Shown piece after piece: positions 5,444 to 5,812 of a stretch of DNA of 5,812 nt (its first letter is position 1; the number at the start of each line of letters is the position of its first letter). The position numbers were made by a program, and so were the translations under genes. The notes under the pieces are model-generated. The model made no database searches. It was not told the origin of the DNA and saw only the letters and a program-made list of their open reading frames with translations. Source of the stretch: Syntrophomonadaceae bacterium (GTDB lineage: Bacteria; Bacillota; Dethiobacteria; DTU022); contig PXBM01000205.1 in NCBI GenBank assembly GCA_003566935.1, forward strand, positions 1 to 5,812, given 5' to 3'.

Positions 5444-5812
5444 TTATATTGTAAATTCCCATGCACAGTAGCTGTCTTCGGGGTGATCATCCGGTGGGCA
5501 GTGTAAGCATTTTGTTTTAATTCGAGGATCAATGGTGGAAGCAAATCCGCTGTATTCGACTAAGCCAACAGGACGGCAGGGAAACTCCGGCAAATTCTTT
5601 CTTTTCCGGGCAGACTGCACGCGGCAGTCTACCATCTTAAAAATTAATCTATTATCATCTGGTTGTTCTATCAATTGGGTATTGATAAAACTGTAGAGCC
5701 GGTAGTTTAAAGCTTCTCTCAAGGCAGGAAGCCCTCCCCCCTGCTCCAAACCGAGAAACTTCATAATTCGCTGAGCTTCCAGAACGGTAAACTTTTCCCA
5801 GGCCCCGGCATC
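5444..5812 (-). CDS. DUF6125-like protein, C-terminal part (5' end missing)
   Basis: The minus-strand frame is open to the right edge, so 122 C-terminal residues are visible. The ATG at 5762-5764 is internal (preceded in frame by WEKFTVLEAQRI) and is not the true start. The sequence resembles, from memory, the DUF6125 family of cytosolic proteins of unknown function: LEAQRIMKFLGLE, LREALNYRLYSFINTQ, then MVDCRVQSARKRKNLPEFPCRPVG, VEYSGFASTIDPRIKT, KCLHCPPD and YCAWEF. Five cysteines fall in the conserved block (visible residues 63, 79, 102, 105, 116), including a CLHC pair with a nearby DDH, which suggests metal binding or a thiol-based site. Members usually have about 200-250 residues, so about half is missing. 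No function is assigned. It lies on the same strand as the MNT gene, separated by 125 bases that contain a likely promoter. Confidence 0.7.
   Translation of the reverse strand, partial: DAGAWEKFTVLEAQRIMKFLGLEQGGGLPALREALNYRLYSFINTQLIEQPDDNRLIFKMVDCRVQSARKRKNLPEFPCRPVGLVEYSGFASTIDPRIKTKCLHCPPDDHPEDSYCAWEFTI

Noticed and set aside
5433..5460. Terminator after the DUF6125-like gene
   Set aside because: The AT-rich sequence past the stop has no stable stem followed by a T run on the minus strand.

Overview
The window looks like a low-to-mid GC Gram-positive bacterium, most likely an anaerobic Clostridia / Peptococcaceae-type Firmicute. This rests on near-consensus sigma-A promoters, strong GGAGG-type ribosome binding sites, a TTG start, a compact FeoB with its own FeoA, a GspF/PilC-family pilus gene and a DUF6125-like protein. 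It is an inference from style and gene content, because no rRNA or other marker is present.

Layout, left to right. The 3' part of a type II secretion / type IV pilus inner-membrane protein (GspF/PilC family) enters from the left on the + strand. Its last 66 bases overlap convergently with a minus-strand gene for an exported protein with a C-terminal Big_4-like Ig domain. That gene and feoA diverge from a 262-bp control region with a consensus minus-strand promoter, a plus-strand promoter, and two 16-bp dyads in exact 19-bp register over the feoA promoter. feoA and feoB follow as a tight ferrous-iron uptake operon. This FeoB is short (598 aa) and carries an unusual Cys/Ser-rich insertion between G3 and G4 of its GTPase domain.

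A gene-free stretch of 236 bp follows, holding an AT-rich palindrome and a rho-independent terminator that serves the minus strand. The right third is all minus strand: a HEPN/MNT (HepT/MntA-like) toxin-antitoxin pair overlapping by ATGA, with its own likely promoter, and upstream of it the C-terminal part of a DUF6125-like cysteine-rich protein that runs off the right edge.

How the genes relate: feoA and feoB form one transport unit, probably under metal-responsive repression at the tandem dyads. The exported Ig-domain gene shares the control region and could be co-regulated, but nothing in its protein says so. The HEPN/MNT pair is a self-contained module in which one expected motif residue in each protein appears to be Asn. 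The most notable items are the tandem operator-like repeat, the FeoB cysteine insert, the variant HEPN/MNT active sites, and two mutually exclusive hairpins at the end of the toxin gene.
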